NCBI GenBank assembly: GCA_016787565.1 | Contig: JAEUUG010000009.1 | Span: 186,001-250,000, forward strand | Direction of reading: 5' to 3' | Origin: Cyclobacteriaceae bacterium | GTDB taxonomy: Bacteria > Bacteroidota > Bacteroidia > Cytophagales > Cyclobacteriaceae | Length of the DNA: 64,000 bases | In this document: in pieces, positions 33,837-42,553 of the stretch | Position numbering within the stretch: position 1 is the first letter of the stretch | Layout of the letters: every line of letters begins with the position of its first letter | The notes under the pieces: generated by a model | What the model was told of the DNA's origin: nothing | Seen by the model: only the letters and a program-made list of their open reading frames with translations | Databases searched by the model: none | Position numbers and translations under genes: made by a program

Positions 33837-35010
33837 TCTGTTCCTATCAGATGAGCTACGGTATAAACTGCCGCGCCATATTCTGTTCTGGACAATGCGA
33901 ATTATCTTCCTGATTGGCCTGACACTGATAAACTATGACATGGCACCGTGGCATGAGCGGGTCTTCCATGTAAAAATTTCCCTTGTCAAACTATTGTTAG
34001 AAATACTCTTTTGCTATTCCGCTATTTACTGGCTGGTTCCTCAGTATTTACTAAAAGAAAAGTACGTTGCCTTTGGTGCAGGATTTCTGTTTACCTCTGT
34101 CATCAACAATTCCTTGCTTCATTTATTCCTGTATTGGTTTTTACCGGCTGACGATTATCCGGGATTTTATGTAATGGCCCAAGCCATTCTAAGTAACTTT
34201 GTAACGTGGATAGGATTACCCATTTGCGTTCTGGTGATTGCTTACAAAATGCTGAAAATCTGGTATCTCAAGGAAGAAGAAAAAACGCATCTTACCATTT
34301 CCAACACAAATGCCGAGCTATTACTGCTAAAGGCCCAGGTGCATCCGCACTTTCTTTTTAACACATTGAATAATATATACTTTTTCGCGCTGTATAAATC
34401 ACCAACAGCAGGAGAATTATTGGAGAATCTTTCGCAAATTATTCGTTATATGACCCAAGAATGTGAAAATGGCTTGGTGCCACTGGAGAAAGAACTGAAA
34501 ATGTTGAAGGATTACATCGGTTTAGAAAAAGTGCGCTACAGTAATCGATTAGAGTTACAAATTAAAATAACAGGAGAGGCTAAAGACAAACTCATTGTTC
34601 CGCTGTTGATGATTCCCTTTCTGGAAAACAGTTTTAAGCATGGGGCCAGCCAGATGCTGGAAAACCCACGGATTACCTTGGATATAAAAATCAGCGATGA
34701 AAACATGTGCTTTACACTATCCAACAGCAAGCCCATAGCCAAAAATTTACCGCCTGAAGACAGCCAACCGCAATTCCCATCGGCATCACTGAAAGTAATT
34801 GACAAACACGGATTGGGATTGAAAAATGTGAAACGAAGATTAGAGATTATCTATCCTACTACTCACACCTTGAAAATCAGTTCAGATCAGGAAAAATTTG
34901 ATGTGTTCTTAGAAATACCATTAGAGAAAATACAAGTACCTTCATTATCACTAACGCATGCGGTAGACGGAACTGATTTCAATCCAACACCAAAGTATGC
35001 CAGACTTTAA
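33817..35010 (+). CDS. LytS/YehU-type sensor histidine kinase
   Basis: A 397-residue membrane kinase. Four to five spans fill residues 25-150, followed by a short coiled coil. The phospho-acceptor region is LLLKAQVHPHFLFNTLNNIYF (His176), the conserved PLEKELKMLKDYIGLEKVRY follows, the N-box is IPFLENSFKHGAS and the G-box KHGLGLKNVKRRLEIIYP, so it is catalytically complete. No extracytoplasmic sensor domain of size is seen; signals are probably sensed in the membrane or through the pseudokinase partner. It overlaps the pseudokinase gene by 20 bp and the LytTR regulator gene by 14 bp. Confidence 0.92.
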   Translation: MKINWHNLFLSDELRYKLPRHILFWTMRIIFLIGLTLINYDMAPWHERVFHVKISLVKLLLEILFCYSAIYWLVPQYLLKEKYVAFGAGFLFTSVINNSLLHLFLYWFLPADDYPGFYVMAQAILSNFVTWIGLPICVLVIAYKMLKIWYLKEEEKTHLTISNTNAELLLLKAQVHPHFLFNTLNNIYFFALYKSPTAGELLENLSQIIRYMTQECENGLVPLEKELKMLKDYIGLEKVRYSNRLELQIKITGEAKDKLIVPLLMIPFLENSFKHGASQMLENPRITLDIKISDENMCFTLSNSKPIAKNLPPEDSQPQFPSASLKVIDKHGLGLKNVKRRLEIIYPTTHTLKISSDQEKFDVFLEIPLEKIQVPSLSLTHAVDGTDFNPTPKYARL

Positions 35011-35734
35011 AAAAATAATATGCATGGCAGTAGATGACGAGCCACCAGCTTTAGGTGTGTTGCAGAAATACATGGAAGCTGTTCCAGCGCTGGAAATTGC
35101 CGCCACTTGTAATAATGCCGTTGAAGCCTTAAGTACGTTGCAACAACATCCGGTGGATCTCTTATTCCTGGATATTCAAATGCCTCAACTGCTGGGTACC
35201 GATTTCATCCGCACCCTAAAAAATCCGCCCAAAGTTATTTTCACTACTGCCTACCGGAAATTTGCGGTAGAGGGTTTTGAACTGAATGCGGTAGACTATC
35301 TTTTAAAGCCTATCTCATTTGAGAGGTTTCTAAAACCTGTGAATAAGGTAATGGATCTCACGCTTCAACTTCCAACGAACAACAGATCAATACAAGGTAC
35401 TGAAAAAGAAAAAAATCGAATAGATGATCATTTATATTTTCGAGCCGATCGCAAAATGGTCAAAGTTGTACTGGATGAAATCCTGTACATCGAAAGCCTG
35501 AAAGATTATATAAGGATTGTTACAAAATCCAGCACTGTAATTACCAAACAATCCATCTCTTCGTTGGAAGAAATGCTACCCAAAGATGGCTTTATACGGA
35601 TACACCGTTCTTACGTTGTGGCTATCAATAAAATTGAATCGTACACCCACGAGTTAATGGTGATCAATAAAAAAGAACTGCCTATTAGCCGAATGTATAA
35701 AAATGAAGTGGGAAAGATGATAACATTCGATTGA
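34997..35734 (+). CDS. LytTR-family response regulator
   Basis: A 245-residue regulator. The receiver domain has the acidic pocket AVDDEPPAL, phospho-acceptor Asp59 in LFLDIQMP, the Thr in VIFTTAY and Lys in DYLLKPIS. After a linker, the LytTR DNA-binding domain runs from about 140 to the end: LYFRADRKMVKVVLDEILYIESLKDYIRI, KQSISSLEEMLP and FIRIHRSYVVAINKIE. It is transcribed with the two upstream kinase genes. LytTR regulators bind direct repeats; no pair was confidently identified upstream of the operon. A broken outer-membrane gene follows 20 bp downstream. Confidence 0.95.
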   Translation: MPDFKKIICMAVDDEPPALGVLQKYMEAVPALEIAATCNNAVEALSTLQQHPVDLLFLDIQMPQLLGTDFIRTLKNPPKVIFTTAYRKFAVEGFELNAVDYLLKPISFERFLKPVNKVMDLTLQLPTNNRSIQGTEKEKNRIDDHLYFRADRKMVKVVLDEILYIESLKDYIRIVTKSSTVITKQSISSLEEMLPKDGFIRIHRSYVVAINKIESYTHELMVINKKELPISRMYKNEVGKMITFD

Positions 35735-35754
35735 TTCCAATCAACTCCTTGAAT

Positions 35755-36424
35755 ATGAATGTTAAGCCACCCCTTCTAATTGCCCTTCTCCTTATTGTAG
35801 GTCATTCTTATGCCCAAAAGTTGGTTGTCCATGTAAAGGTTATTGACGCTGATACCCAGAACACTATGACAAACGCCTCCGGGAATTATTCCAACCGAGC
35901 GCACGCCTGACAATTTTGGGACGTCTCAATCCTATAACCTGACAGTGAGTTTCTCTGTCAAAATAATGAAGGGCTGGAATATGCAAGTAAATGCTTTGGG
36001 TGTGTTCAGTAAGTTTGATTACGCCTATCTGGATGTACCAACAACGGTAAAGCAAATATCCGGACGAATTAATGCTTCGAATACTTTTATGTTCGGGCGT
36101 GGATGGACAGTAGAAGTAACCGGATGGGTCAGCACACCGGGGGTTTACATAATTCAGAAAACATCCTGGCTGGGGTCTGTCGATATCGGTATTCAGAAAT
36201 CCATTGGATCAGTCCTGAAAGCAAAGTTAAGCTTGCAGGATGTTTTTCATTCTAATAAGTTTATCGGCAAGATTGATTCACCCAGCTATAAAAATGATTT
36301 CACGTTGGCTTTTGACACCCGCACCCTGATCCTTAACCTAATCTATTCCTTCGGCAATCAACAACTCAGAGGGGCGCGACCACGCAGAACCGGATCAGAA
36401 GAGGAAACACAACGTACCAACTAA
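35755..36424 (+). pseudogene. Internally deleted OMP_b-brl_3 (TonB-receptor-like) outer-membrane protein
   Basis: An intact start is present: ATG at 35755 with signal KPPLLIALLLIVGHSYAQ and the beginning of a carboxypeptidase-like domain, KLVVHVKVIDADTQ. This frame stops at 35908-35910 after 51 codons. In the next frame, open from 35870, the sequence reads TPPGIIPTERTPDNFGTSQSYNL and continues to 36424 as the C-terminal barrel of an OMP_b-brl_3 protein, with SLQDVFHSNKF and the final strand LILNLIYSFGNQQLRG followed by the usual Arg/Glu-rich tail. The middle of a protein normally 750-900 residues long is missing. A deletion with a frameshift explains this. Some codons after 35945 could still be read from a GTG. 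Confidence 0.8.
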
Positions 36425-36462
36425 TCAGTTGGGGCTATTGAAATACGGTTAGTGGATTAATC

Positions 36463-36498
36463 AGAATCAGCGCCACCGGTATAGGGGACGCTGATTCT
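36463..36498. terminator. Hairpin between convergent genes, possible terminator
   Basis: AGAATCAGCG (36463-36472) pairs perfectly with CGCTGATTCT (36489-36498) around a 16-nt loop. It lies between the receptor remnant and the convergent barrel gene. The following T content is low. Confidence 0.5.
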
Positions 36499-36521
36499 AT
36501 TTACTCCTGTTGACTTAATAA

Positions 36522-37139
36522 TTAAAAGCCAAACGAAATACCAGCCGATAACGCAAACGAGTTGTTATTCACCTTACCATTCGCTTTCGATAAATCGGAA
36601 AGACCATGGGTATAGCGTGCATCAAGGATTAAATACGTTTCGGTAAAAAGAAGAAAGTTAAAACCTAATCCCCCCGTAACGCCTACATCTACTCCATTGT
36701 AGATATTCTTGTAATCACTAATATCTTCATTGCCTTTGTTGTCCACATTTTGTTTAGCCCCCGTGAGAAAACCGAATGACGGGCCAACAAAAATATTGGG
36801 ACGAATAGCACCCTCCTTGTTCAGAAAGAAGCGGCCAATGATAGGCACTTCAACATAATTAAGCGTCTGCTTCGTATTATTCACTGCAAACGAAGCCCCT
36901 TTTTGGTAATACAGAACTTTTGTTGTTACAGCAAATGTATTCAAGATGCTGTAGGTAAGGAACAGCCCACCGAGCCCACCGGGCTTATAATCATTGTCGC
37001 CAGCATCCATGCCATACCGGGATAAACTAATACCTACTTCCGGTCCCATACTCCATACTTTGTTTTGAGCTTTCGTATTGTACGGTATTGTCATCGCCAG
37101 CAACATGACCAGTGATAGAAACGTAATGTGTTTTTTCAT
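36522..37139 (-). CDS. Outer-membrane beta-barrel protein (PorT/OMP_b-brl_2-like)
   Basis: A 205-residue exported protein starting at 37137-37139 with signal KKHITFLSLVMLLAMTIPYNTKA; a longer in-frame ATG at 37337 adds 66 residues without homology. Strands such as MGPEVGISLSRYG, FLTYSILNTFAVTTKVLYYQKG, LNYVEVPIIGRFFLN, PNIFVGPSFGFLTGAKQ, VTGGLGFNFLLF and a final SFALSAGISFGF follow the same pattern as the tandem barrels at 23-25.6 kb. Function unknown. Confidence 0.85.
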   Translation of the reverse strand: MKKHITFLSLVMLLAMTIPYNTKAQNKVWSMGPEVGISLSRYGMDAGDNDYKPGGLGGLFLTYSILNTFAVTTKVLYYQKGASFAVNNTKQTLNYVEVPIIGRFFLNKEGAIRPNIFVGPSFGFLTGAKQNVDNKGNEDISDYKNIYNGVDVGVTGGLGFNFLLFTETYLILDARYTHGLSDLSKANGKVNNNSFALSAGISFGF

Positions 37140-37435
37140 AATGTTTGTATTTTCTACGTCCTGACAACAATTGCGCCCGATATAGCCATCACCGGTATTT
37201 GATGAAATCACATGAGCAAACCAATTTGATGCTACCTGACTGCTATTTCTAAAAGCGGATGATCGTAGAATAATTTCCACATGTTGAGGAAAGTGAATTC
37301 CAAAAAGTATCAATGATAGTATTGAAAGCAAATACAAGCAAGGTTAGGCCGCATTCATTTTTTGTTTGAACGTGGCATAGTTTTTACAGCAAGGTAAGCT
37401 GTCTAACCACTACCATTCTGTCGAAAGGAATTACC
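37140..37435. other. Intergenic region, nothing recognised
   Basis: Separates two divergently transcribed genes (barrel on minus, small membrane protein on plus). I see no convincing gene, hairpin or exact promoter pair; both promoters must lie here. Confidence 0.5.
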
Positions 37436-37630
37436 ATGAACATAAAAAGAATTTTTGGCGCAATATTAACAGTCCTTGGTATTGGCGCTTTGTTGTATGC
37501 CGCCATCATGTTTGTCAATAACACTGCCGGTGATGCTAATGTAAAAATATTGATCACGTTCGGAATCCTTGGACTGATCTTTTTCATTTCGGGTGTAAGC
37601 CTGGTGCGTACCACAAAAGATGAGGCATAG
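37436..37630 (+). CDS. Small two-span membrane protein
   Basis: A 64-residue protein with two hydrophobic segments, RIFGAILTVLGIGALLYAAIMFV and ILITFGILGLIFFISGVSLV, joined by a short polar loop (NNTAGDANVK), and a charged C-terminal tail. This arrangement is seen in many small Bacteroidota membrane proteins without assigned function. The PAS kinase gene follows 67 bp downstream on the same strand; co-transcription is possible. Confidence 0.65.
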   Translation: MNIKRIFGAILTVLGIGALLYAAIMFVNNTAGDANVKILITFGILGLIFFISGVSLVRTTKDEA

Positions 37631-37697
37631 ACGGAGAAATTAACACTAACCTACAACGGAATCATCAAGGATACCGTCATTAATTTAATGAACAGCA

Positions 37698-38786
37698 ATG
37701 CGTGAGCCTCAAAGTTTAGAAAAGAAAGAAATAAAAAAATTGCGGGAGCTAAATGAGGAACTGGAAAACTATTTCAGAAACACCATTATACCGCAGCTTT
37801 TTGTTGATGCTGATTTGATCCTTCGCAAATTCAGCCCTCCGGCCAATATGCACTTTAGCCTAACCACTAATGATATTGGTAAACCAATCCAGGAAATACC
37901 TTCACTGGCCCAACTTCCGGAAATGGTAGAATTCATTAACGAAGTGATTAGCAATAGCTGTGACCTTGAAAGGGAAATTCAGACAAGCGACAAGCGATGG
38001 TTCCAGGTCAACATCCTGCCCTATATTATCCGCAAAAAAAATATCACCAATGGCGTGGTTATCACCTTCGTGGATATTACAGGTCATATTAATGACAAGC
38101 GTGATATCGAACGAATAAATGCCGACCACGAAACCTTTATCTATTCTGTGTCCCATGATTTCAGGGGGCCCTTAACAAACCTGGTGCTGCTCATTGAACT
38201 CATGAAATCTGCGCTAATCAAAAATGACCAGGAGGATGTTAATAATTTATTGGAAAATATGGAGCGGTCAGCACGTTCAATGAAGACGATGATCTATGAG
38301 CTTACAGACATTACAAAAATAGGCACTGACGTGAGCGACCAGGCATCGCTAGTGAGTATTGAGCAAATTATAGAAGATGTGAGGTTTACCTTAAAAAATC
38401 AGATCTACCAGTCACACGCCAAAATCACCACCAACATTACGGTACCGGAATTATTATTTTCTAGAAAGAACTTAAGGAGCATCATGTACAATTTATTGAG
38501 TAATGCAATTAAGTTTTCGGCACCCGACAAAACACCTGAAATATTAATTAAGACAGAGAAGGCAGGAGAATACACCCTCCTTTCGATCCGGGATAATGGA
38601 GTCGGTATAGAAGAAGAAAAGCAAGGTGTCATATTCTCAAAATTCTCAAGGCTTCGGCCAGCGGTGGAAGGAACCGGAATCGGTCTTTTTATTGTGAGCA
38701 AAATGGTAAACAATCAGGGTGGAAAAATAGAAGTCCTGAGTAAAGTAGATGGTGGTACTACGTTTAATATTTATTTGAAAAGTTAA
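37698..38786 (+). CDS. PAS-domain histidine kinase (cytoplasmic)
   Basis: A 362-residue kinase with no membrane span. An N-terminal coiled coil (LEKKEIKKLRELNEELENYF) leads into a PAS domain of the kind found in CheB/CheR-fused sensors (FVDADLILRKFSPPA, IGKPIQEIP, WFQVNILPYI, VITFVDITGHI). The HisKA motif is YSVSHDFRGPLTNL (phospho-acceptor His about 152), and the ATPase has the N-box RSIMYNLLSNAIKFSAP, G1 DNGVGIEEE, and G2 GTGIGLFIVSKMV. The signal is probably intracellular. No cognate response regulator is adjacent, so it is an orphan kinase or works through a separate partner. Confidence 0.92.
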   Translation: MREPQSLEKKEIKKLRELNEELENYFRNTIIPQLFVDADLILRKFSPPANMHFSLTTNDIGKPIQEIPSLAQLPEMVEFINEVISNSCDLEREIQTSDKRWFQVNILPYIIRKKNITNGVVITFVDITGHINDKRDIERINADHETFIYSVSHDFRGPLTNLVLLIELMKSALIKNDQEDVNNLLENMERSARSMKTMIYELTDITKIGTDVSDQASLVSIEQIIEDVRFTLKNQIYQSHAKITTNITVPELLFSRKNLRSIMYNLLSNAIKFSAPDKTPEILIKTEKAGEYTLLSIRDNGVGIEEEKQGVIFSKFSRLRPAVEGTGIGLFIVSKMVNNQGGKIEVLSKVDGGTTFNIYLKS

Positions 38787-38942
38787 CCGGTCTTGAGAAG
38801 CATGCACCACTGGACATGTAAAGCGGTATGATATATATAACGTATATACAAAAGTGTGTAAGGTATCTCAGATGATTTAACCGCACCTTGTATGCCAGCC
38901 ACAAGATGCACCATGTGTAATTATAAACTAGACAATAAAACA

Positions 38943-39383
38943 ATGAAAACTAAAATGAATGTTATGGGAAGAAACATCTTCTTACTTACCGTGTTAGCAC
39001 TTTTGTTTACGGCTTGTGCTAAGAAAGTTACCTTTCTAAATTCTTCTGTTGTACCATCAGCAGAAGGAGCAGTCTCCATTAAAAAAGATAATAACAATAA
39101 CTACAACATCGATCTGGATGTTAAGCGATTAGCGGATCCGAGCAGACTTACTCCACCGAGGGCCGTATATGTGGTTTGGATGGAAACAACACAAAGCGGA
39201 GTGCAGAATATTGGTCAATTGAAAACATCTACCAAAGGGTTCTCTAAAATGTTGTCGAGTTCATTAAAGACAGTGACCCCGCATCAACCCACAGGTTTTT
39301 TTATTACAGCTGAAGATGATGCTACTGGAAATTATCCGGGTATGACGGTAGTGCTTAAAACTGCTACCATAGTGAATAAGTAA
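38943..39383 (+). CDS. Uncharacterised lipoprotein
   Basis: A 146-residue protein from the ATG at 38943; an upstream in-frame ATG at 38892 adds 17 residues. The signal IFLLTVLALLFTACAKK has a good lipobox. The mature domain is beta-rich with VSIKKDNNNNYNIDLDVKRL and AVYVVWMETTQSGVQNIGQLKT, a pattern that faintly resembles the C-terminal domain of anti-sigma-K (RskA) proteins. No sigma factor is adjacent, so I leave the function open. A clear terminator follows. Confidence 0.65.
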   Translation: MKTKMNVMGRNIFLLTVLALLFTACAKKVTFLNSSVVPSAEGAVSIKKDNNNNYNIDLDVKRLADPSRLTPPRAVYVVWMETTQSGVQNIGQLKTSTKGFSKMLSSSLKTVTPHQPTGFFITAEDDATGNYPGMTVVLKTATIVNK

Positions 39384-39413
39384 AATCAGGCATCAACTTG
39401 TCTAGTATCAAGC

Positions 39414-39448
39414 GCAGAGTCTTTGAGTAAGGGACTCTGCTACTTTTT
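39414..39448 (+). terminator. Intrinsic terminator
   Basis: GCAGAGTC (39414-39421) pairs with GACTCTGC (39433-39440) around an 11-nt loop, followed by TACTTTTT. It ends the lipoprotein transcript. Confidence 0.75.
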
Positions 39449-39602
39449 GCAACCATCGCGATCACCTGTTAATTCAAAGTTTTAACTCAGCAAAACTGAG
39501 TCTTCCGCATTGCAATACCGTACGAGCCCATGTTTGAGATTTCCGTTAGCATCTCTGTCGAACGCTGGACCTCATCGAGTCAAGGTTGTTGACTCTAAAA
39601 AC

Positions 39603-39640
39603 AAAAAAGCCTCGTAAGTTATTGACTTACAAGGCTTTTT
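39603..39640 (-). terminator. Intrinsic terminator after tRNA-Asp
   Basis: On the minus strand AAAAAGCCTTGTAAGT pairs with ACTTACGAGGCTTTTTT with one G-T or mismatch, directly downstream of the tRNA. Strong stem with a T run. Confidence 0.85.
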
Positions 39641-39641
39641 G

Positions 39642-39715
39642 CGGTCCGGACGGGACTCGAACCCGCGACCTCCTGCGTGACAGGCAGGCATTCTAACCAG
39701 CTGAACTACCGGACC
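39642..39715 (-). tRNA. tRNA-Asp (GTC)
   Basis: The minus strand reads GGTCCGG ... CCGGACC as a perfect 7-bp acceptor stem with discriminator G. The anticodon stem-loop is GCCTGCCTGTCACGCAGG, with anticodon GTC in loop CTGTCAC. The T-loop GGTTCGAGTC and D-arm AGCTGGTTAGA are standard. CCA is not encoded. Length 74 nt. A terminator follows immediately. Confidence 0.97.
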
Positions 39716-39777
39716 TCCTAAAAGGGACTGCAAAGATAGTGCTGGCATCAACTTCTCCAAAACTTGATCTGAAAATT

Positions 39778-40092
39778 TTAATATTCTGTATTTCGGTCGA
39801 TTTTCAGTTTCTCGATCATAAGCGGGCTTATGGATTCAGCATAAGCGCCATACGCATCGACCACAATTCCCTTTACTCCAGACGTAGAAGATATTGCGTA
39901 CAGCACCGAACTGTCATCCGGGTTCGTCATGCCTTCAAAACGATGCACCTCATCAACATGAAATTCCTCCGGCTTGAACTTCAGTTTTAACGGAGGACAC
40001 TCTATCCATTCAGGATGAAGATTAAAGTCCTGATCATACCCCTTATTCTTCAAGACCTGTATAGCCTCGGTCAATGTTTCAAAGGGTTGCAT
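39778..40092 (-). CDS. Small conserved protein (often mislabelled phosphoribosylpyrophosphate synthetase)
   Basis: A 104-residue cytoplasmic protein from the ATG at 40090-40092. The pattern FETLTEAIQVLKNKGYDQDFN, then LKFKPEEFHVDEVHRFEGMTNPDDSSVLYAISS and GVKGIVVDAYGAYA is that of a small family common in Bacteroidota. Databases frequently name it phosphoribosylpyrophosphate synthetase, but it is a third of the length of Prs and lacks the PRPP-binding loop, so that name is probably wrong. It follows the caspase gene by 22 bp and is the last gene of that set. Function unknown. Confidence 0.75.
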   Translation of the reverse strand: MQPFETLTEAIQVLKNKGYDQDFNLHPEWIECPPLKLKFKPEEFHVDEVHRFEGMTNPDDSSVLYAISSTSGVKGIVVDAYGAYAESISPLMIEKLKIDRNTEY

Positions 40093-40114
40093 GCTTGTTA
40101 GTGTTTTACCAGCT

Positions 40115-41587
40115 TTAAAACTTAAAATAGAATTCACCAATGATGTTCGAACTATCCCAGGTAAGTTGTTTGTCGCCCGACATCCGTAACACATTCAAGC
40201 GGACTTCCTTAAATACTTGCTCGATCGTAAGTCCGGGTTTTCGAAGGGCTTTGAGTAACTCCTGAGTATACAACCCATTTCTTCCCGATCCATCGGAAGC
40301 CACAGATCCGGGTGCGGTAGCATACGCGATAAACGATCCGCGGCCGCGTTTCATTTCACCCAACCCCTGGCTGACGGAGCGCGTGGCTGCGGGGAATGGA
40401 TTGTTTCTGCAGGCATCAAGGATAACAATGTTCATGCGGGAATTCGATCGCTCCATGTTGGCCAATACCATGCGCTGAACAGGGAAACACATGCGTGAAA
40501 TATCGTCTTCAAATTCAACTTTGGCATCGATTGGAATCATGTAATTCTCTGACTCAAACTGCACACCATGGCCGGCAAAATAAAACAAACCAACCGTCTG
40601 GTCTTTAGGTCCGTTTGCCAGTTTTTCATTGAACTTGCGCATGGCCTCACGCATTTGAATATAGGTAACATTGGTGAGCAACTGAACCTCAAATTTTGAA
40701 CTCTGAAGTTCCTTTGCCAAATCCATTGCATCGTTTACCGGATTGCGCAAGGCACCGATTTCTTTCGGATAGGCACTGTTACCGATTACCAGGGCATACC
40801 GTTTTTCATTGGCATACATTTCCGCCAGGGCAGATTTAGCATCCACTGCCGTTGCTTCCGGCTTCAATTCCTTAACGGATTCTGTGGCAGGTACACTTGA
40901 AATAACAACCGGGTTTTGAGCAGCAGGATTATTCTTATTTTGTTTGTCAACAGATTCTTTTTTGGGAGGATCTGTACGTGGTTGAGTTTCCTGTTTATTC
41001 TGCTCTTTTTTTGAATTCGATGCTACATCTTCCTGTTTACCGCTTCGGGTTTGCCTATTCAGGTTGTTCAGTTCATCTTTAATCGACTCATCGTTAGGAT
41101 TGAGTTTTGTTGCCGCTGACAGATCGTCAAATGCAGCCGTAGGGTTATTGGATCGGGAATAAAGCTGCCCGCGTTCAAAGAGCAACTTGGCATGTGTTGC
41201 CTTATCGCTTCCCAAAATTTTGATAGCCTTACCATATTCGTCCAGCGCTTTCTGCGATTGCCCAAGACGATCGTGTGACTTTGCCAAAAACCAATGGATA
41301 TTCCCGGTGTTCGAATGATTGAACTCAATGGCTTTCTCAAAGTCGGGAATCGCCATGGCATAGTCAGACTTTTTATACTGCGATAACCCACGGTAATAGT
41401 AGACTTCGACATCAATTTTCTTATCCTTAATGAGTTTGGTGAAGTAATCATTAAAGTAGGCTATGGCCTCATCATACTTTTGCGCTTTGTAACTCTCCAA
41501 TCCATTTTCATATTGTTTGTATTGCGCCAGTGACGTACCATGCAGCACAAGAAAAAATAAGAGAAAAGATAAAACCGAAATGCGCAT
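40115..41587 (-). CDS. Exported TPR-caspase (peptidase C14 family), copy B
   Basis: A 490-residue protein with signal ISVLSFLLFFLVLHGTSLAQ, three to four TPR-like repeats (about 25-175 from the earlier ATG), a low-complexity Lys/Gln/Pro/Asn linker (about 180-255) and a C-terminal caspase domain. The domain opens RYALVIGNSAYPKEIGALRN; counted from the ATG at 41602, the catalytic His is about 345 in FYFAGHGVQ and Cys about 398 in VILDACRNNPF. It lacks the p10 subunit of metacaspases, as bacterial orthocaspases do. Expected location is periplasmic or outer-membrane associated. The preferred start is the ATG at 41585-41587. A paralogue lies at 42.6-44 kb with a barrel gene between. Confidence 0.88.
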   Translation of the reverse strand: MRISVLSFLLFFLVLHGTSLAQYKQYENGLESYKAQKYDEAIAYFNDYFTKLIKDKKIDVEVYYYRGLSQYKKSDYAMAIPDFEKAIEFNHSNTGNIHWFLAKSHDRLGQSQKALDEYGKAIKILGSDKATHAKLLFERGQLYSRSNNPTAAFDDLSAATKLNPNDESIKDELNNLNRQTRSGKQEDVASNSKKEQNKQETQPRTDPPKKESVDKQNKNNPAAQNPVVISSVPATESVKELKPEATAVDAKSALAEMYANEKRYALVIGNSAYPKEIGALRNPVNDAMDLAKELQSSKFEVQLLTNVTYIQMREAMRKFNEKLANGPKDQTVGLFYFAGHGVQFESENYMIPIDAKVEFEDDISRMCFPVQRMVLANMERSNSRMNIVILDACRNNPFPAATRSVSQGLGEMKRGRGSFIAYATAPGSVASDGSGRNGLYTQELLKALRKPGLTIEQVFKEVRLNVLRMSGDKQLTWDSSNIIGEFYFKF

Positions 41588-41609
41588 ACGTAAACTCAAC
41601 ACAAAGAGA

Positions 41610-42464
41610 TTAGAAATTAAACGTCAAACCAAACTGTAGGTTTACTGAAGGAAATCCCTTTTTCACCATCGGATATTCCTCTGTTACAGCATCAATAGTG
41701 CCGCCCTCGTACGATGAGGTGCTGACAAACGTAAGCGGAAAGGTATACCCGAAAGCTGCCTGCACATAAATGGATACAGGCTTTGCGGGCATAAATTCAA
41801 TTCCGGGACCAATAAAAATACCGCCTGTAAATTCCGTTCCGGACTGCAATTTGTCACTGATCTGAACACCCAGTTCTGACCATGTGGGATCATTGGCTTC
41901 CCATGGGACTTCCGCCAGGTAAAGCCATTCATCCGGATCGTAATCATTTCCGTAAAGTTCAGCTACCCCTTTTACCGCAGAGCGGGATACCAGTGTAACA
42001 AAAGGTTTAGCAAAACCATACACTGAAATCTTAGAATCATCTTTCACGGGAACAAAATTCAACTTGAGGTTAAGTGCTGCCGATGTAAGGCCAAGATCAC
42101 CTCCGGTAAAGTTGATAACCATTCCCAGGTCATAGAGGTAGTTTCCAAATTCATCATACAACTCACTGATGAAGGCATTGTTAAACCCAGTCTGTTCAGG
42201 ATCATATTTAAAACTAATGTAACTGATGGATGGACCAATGGAGAAAACCCGGTTTACCCGCTTGATAAATCCAGCTTCGAAACTAAAGCCGGTACTGTAA
42301 TCACCAATGTTTTTTCCCAGGGTAAAGGAAGGACCACCGCCAATGAAAATTCCTTTGCTTCGTTCAAATCGGTCTTTCTTCACCACAGTACCTTCGTCCT
42401 GGGCGAGCAAGGCAAACGGTATGATAAACATTGCTATAAGAAGACTGTAAAATTTGGTTTTCAT
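41610..42464 (-). CDS. Outer-membrane beta-barrel protein between two caspase genes
   Basis: A 284-residue exported protein with signal KFYSLLIAMFIIPFALLAQ. The mature chain begins RSKGIFIGGGPSFTLGKNIGD and continues with alternating strands such as FSIGPSISYISFKYD, SAALNLKLNFVPV, GGIFIGPGIEFMPAKPVSIYVQAAFGYTF-type segments and the final SVNLQFGLTFNF ending in Phe, a usual barrel C-terminus. It is longer than the PorT-like barrels elsewhere in the window. It sits 7-22 bp upstream of caspase copy B and 89 bp downstream of copy A, so the three are likely one unit. Function unknown. Confidence 0.8.
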   Translation of the reverse strand: MKTKFYSLLIAMFIIPFALLAQDEGTVVKKDRFERSKGIFIGGGPSFTLGKNIGDYSTGFSFEAGFIKRVNRVFSIGPSISYISFKYDPEQTGFNNAFISELYDEFGNYLYDLGMVINFTGGDLGLTSAALNLKLNFVPVKDDSKISVYGFAKPFVTLVSRSAVKGVAELYGNDYDPDEWLYLAEVPWEANDPTWSELGVQISDKLQSGTEFTGGIFIGPGIEFMPAKPVSIYVQAAFGYTFPLTFVSTSSYEGGTIDAVTEEYPMVKKGFPSVNLQFGLTFNF

Positions 42465-42553
42465 AGATTAAGATGGTTGTGCATTCTACGGTTAAGGTAC
42501 TAGGTAGTGAACATAAAATCTGCCTACATGTTCATGTAGAAATACCCGCAGTC

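Noticed and set aside
38829-38850. AT-alternating stretch (TATATATA and GTATATAC) upstream of the 38.9 kb lipoprotein
   Set aside because: The palindromes are short and explained by simple AT alternation; there is no second copy to support a regulatory site.
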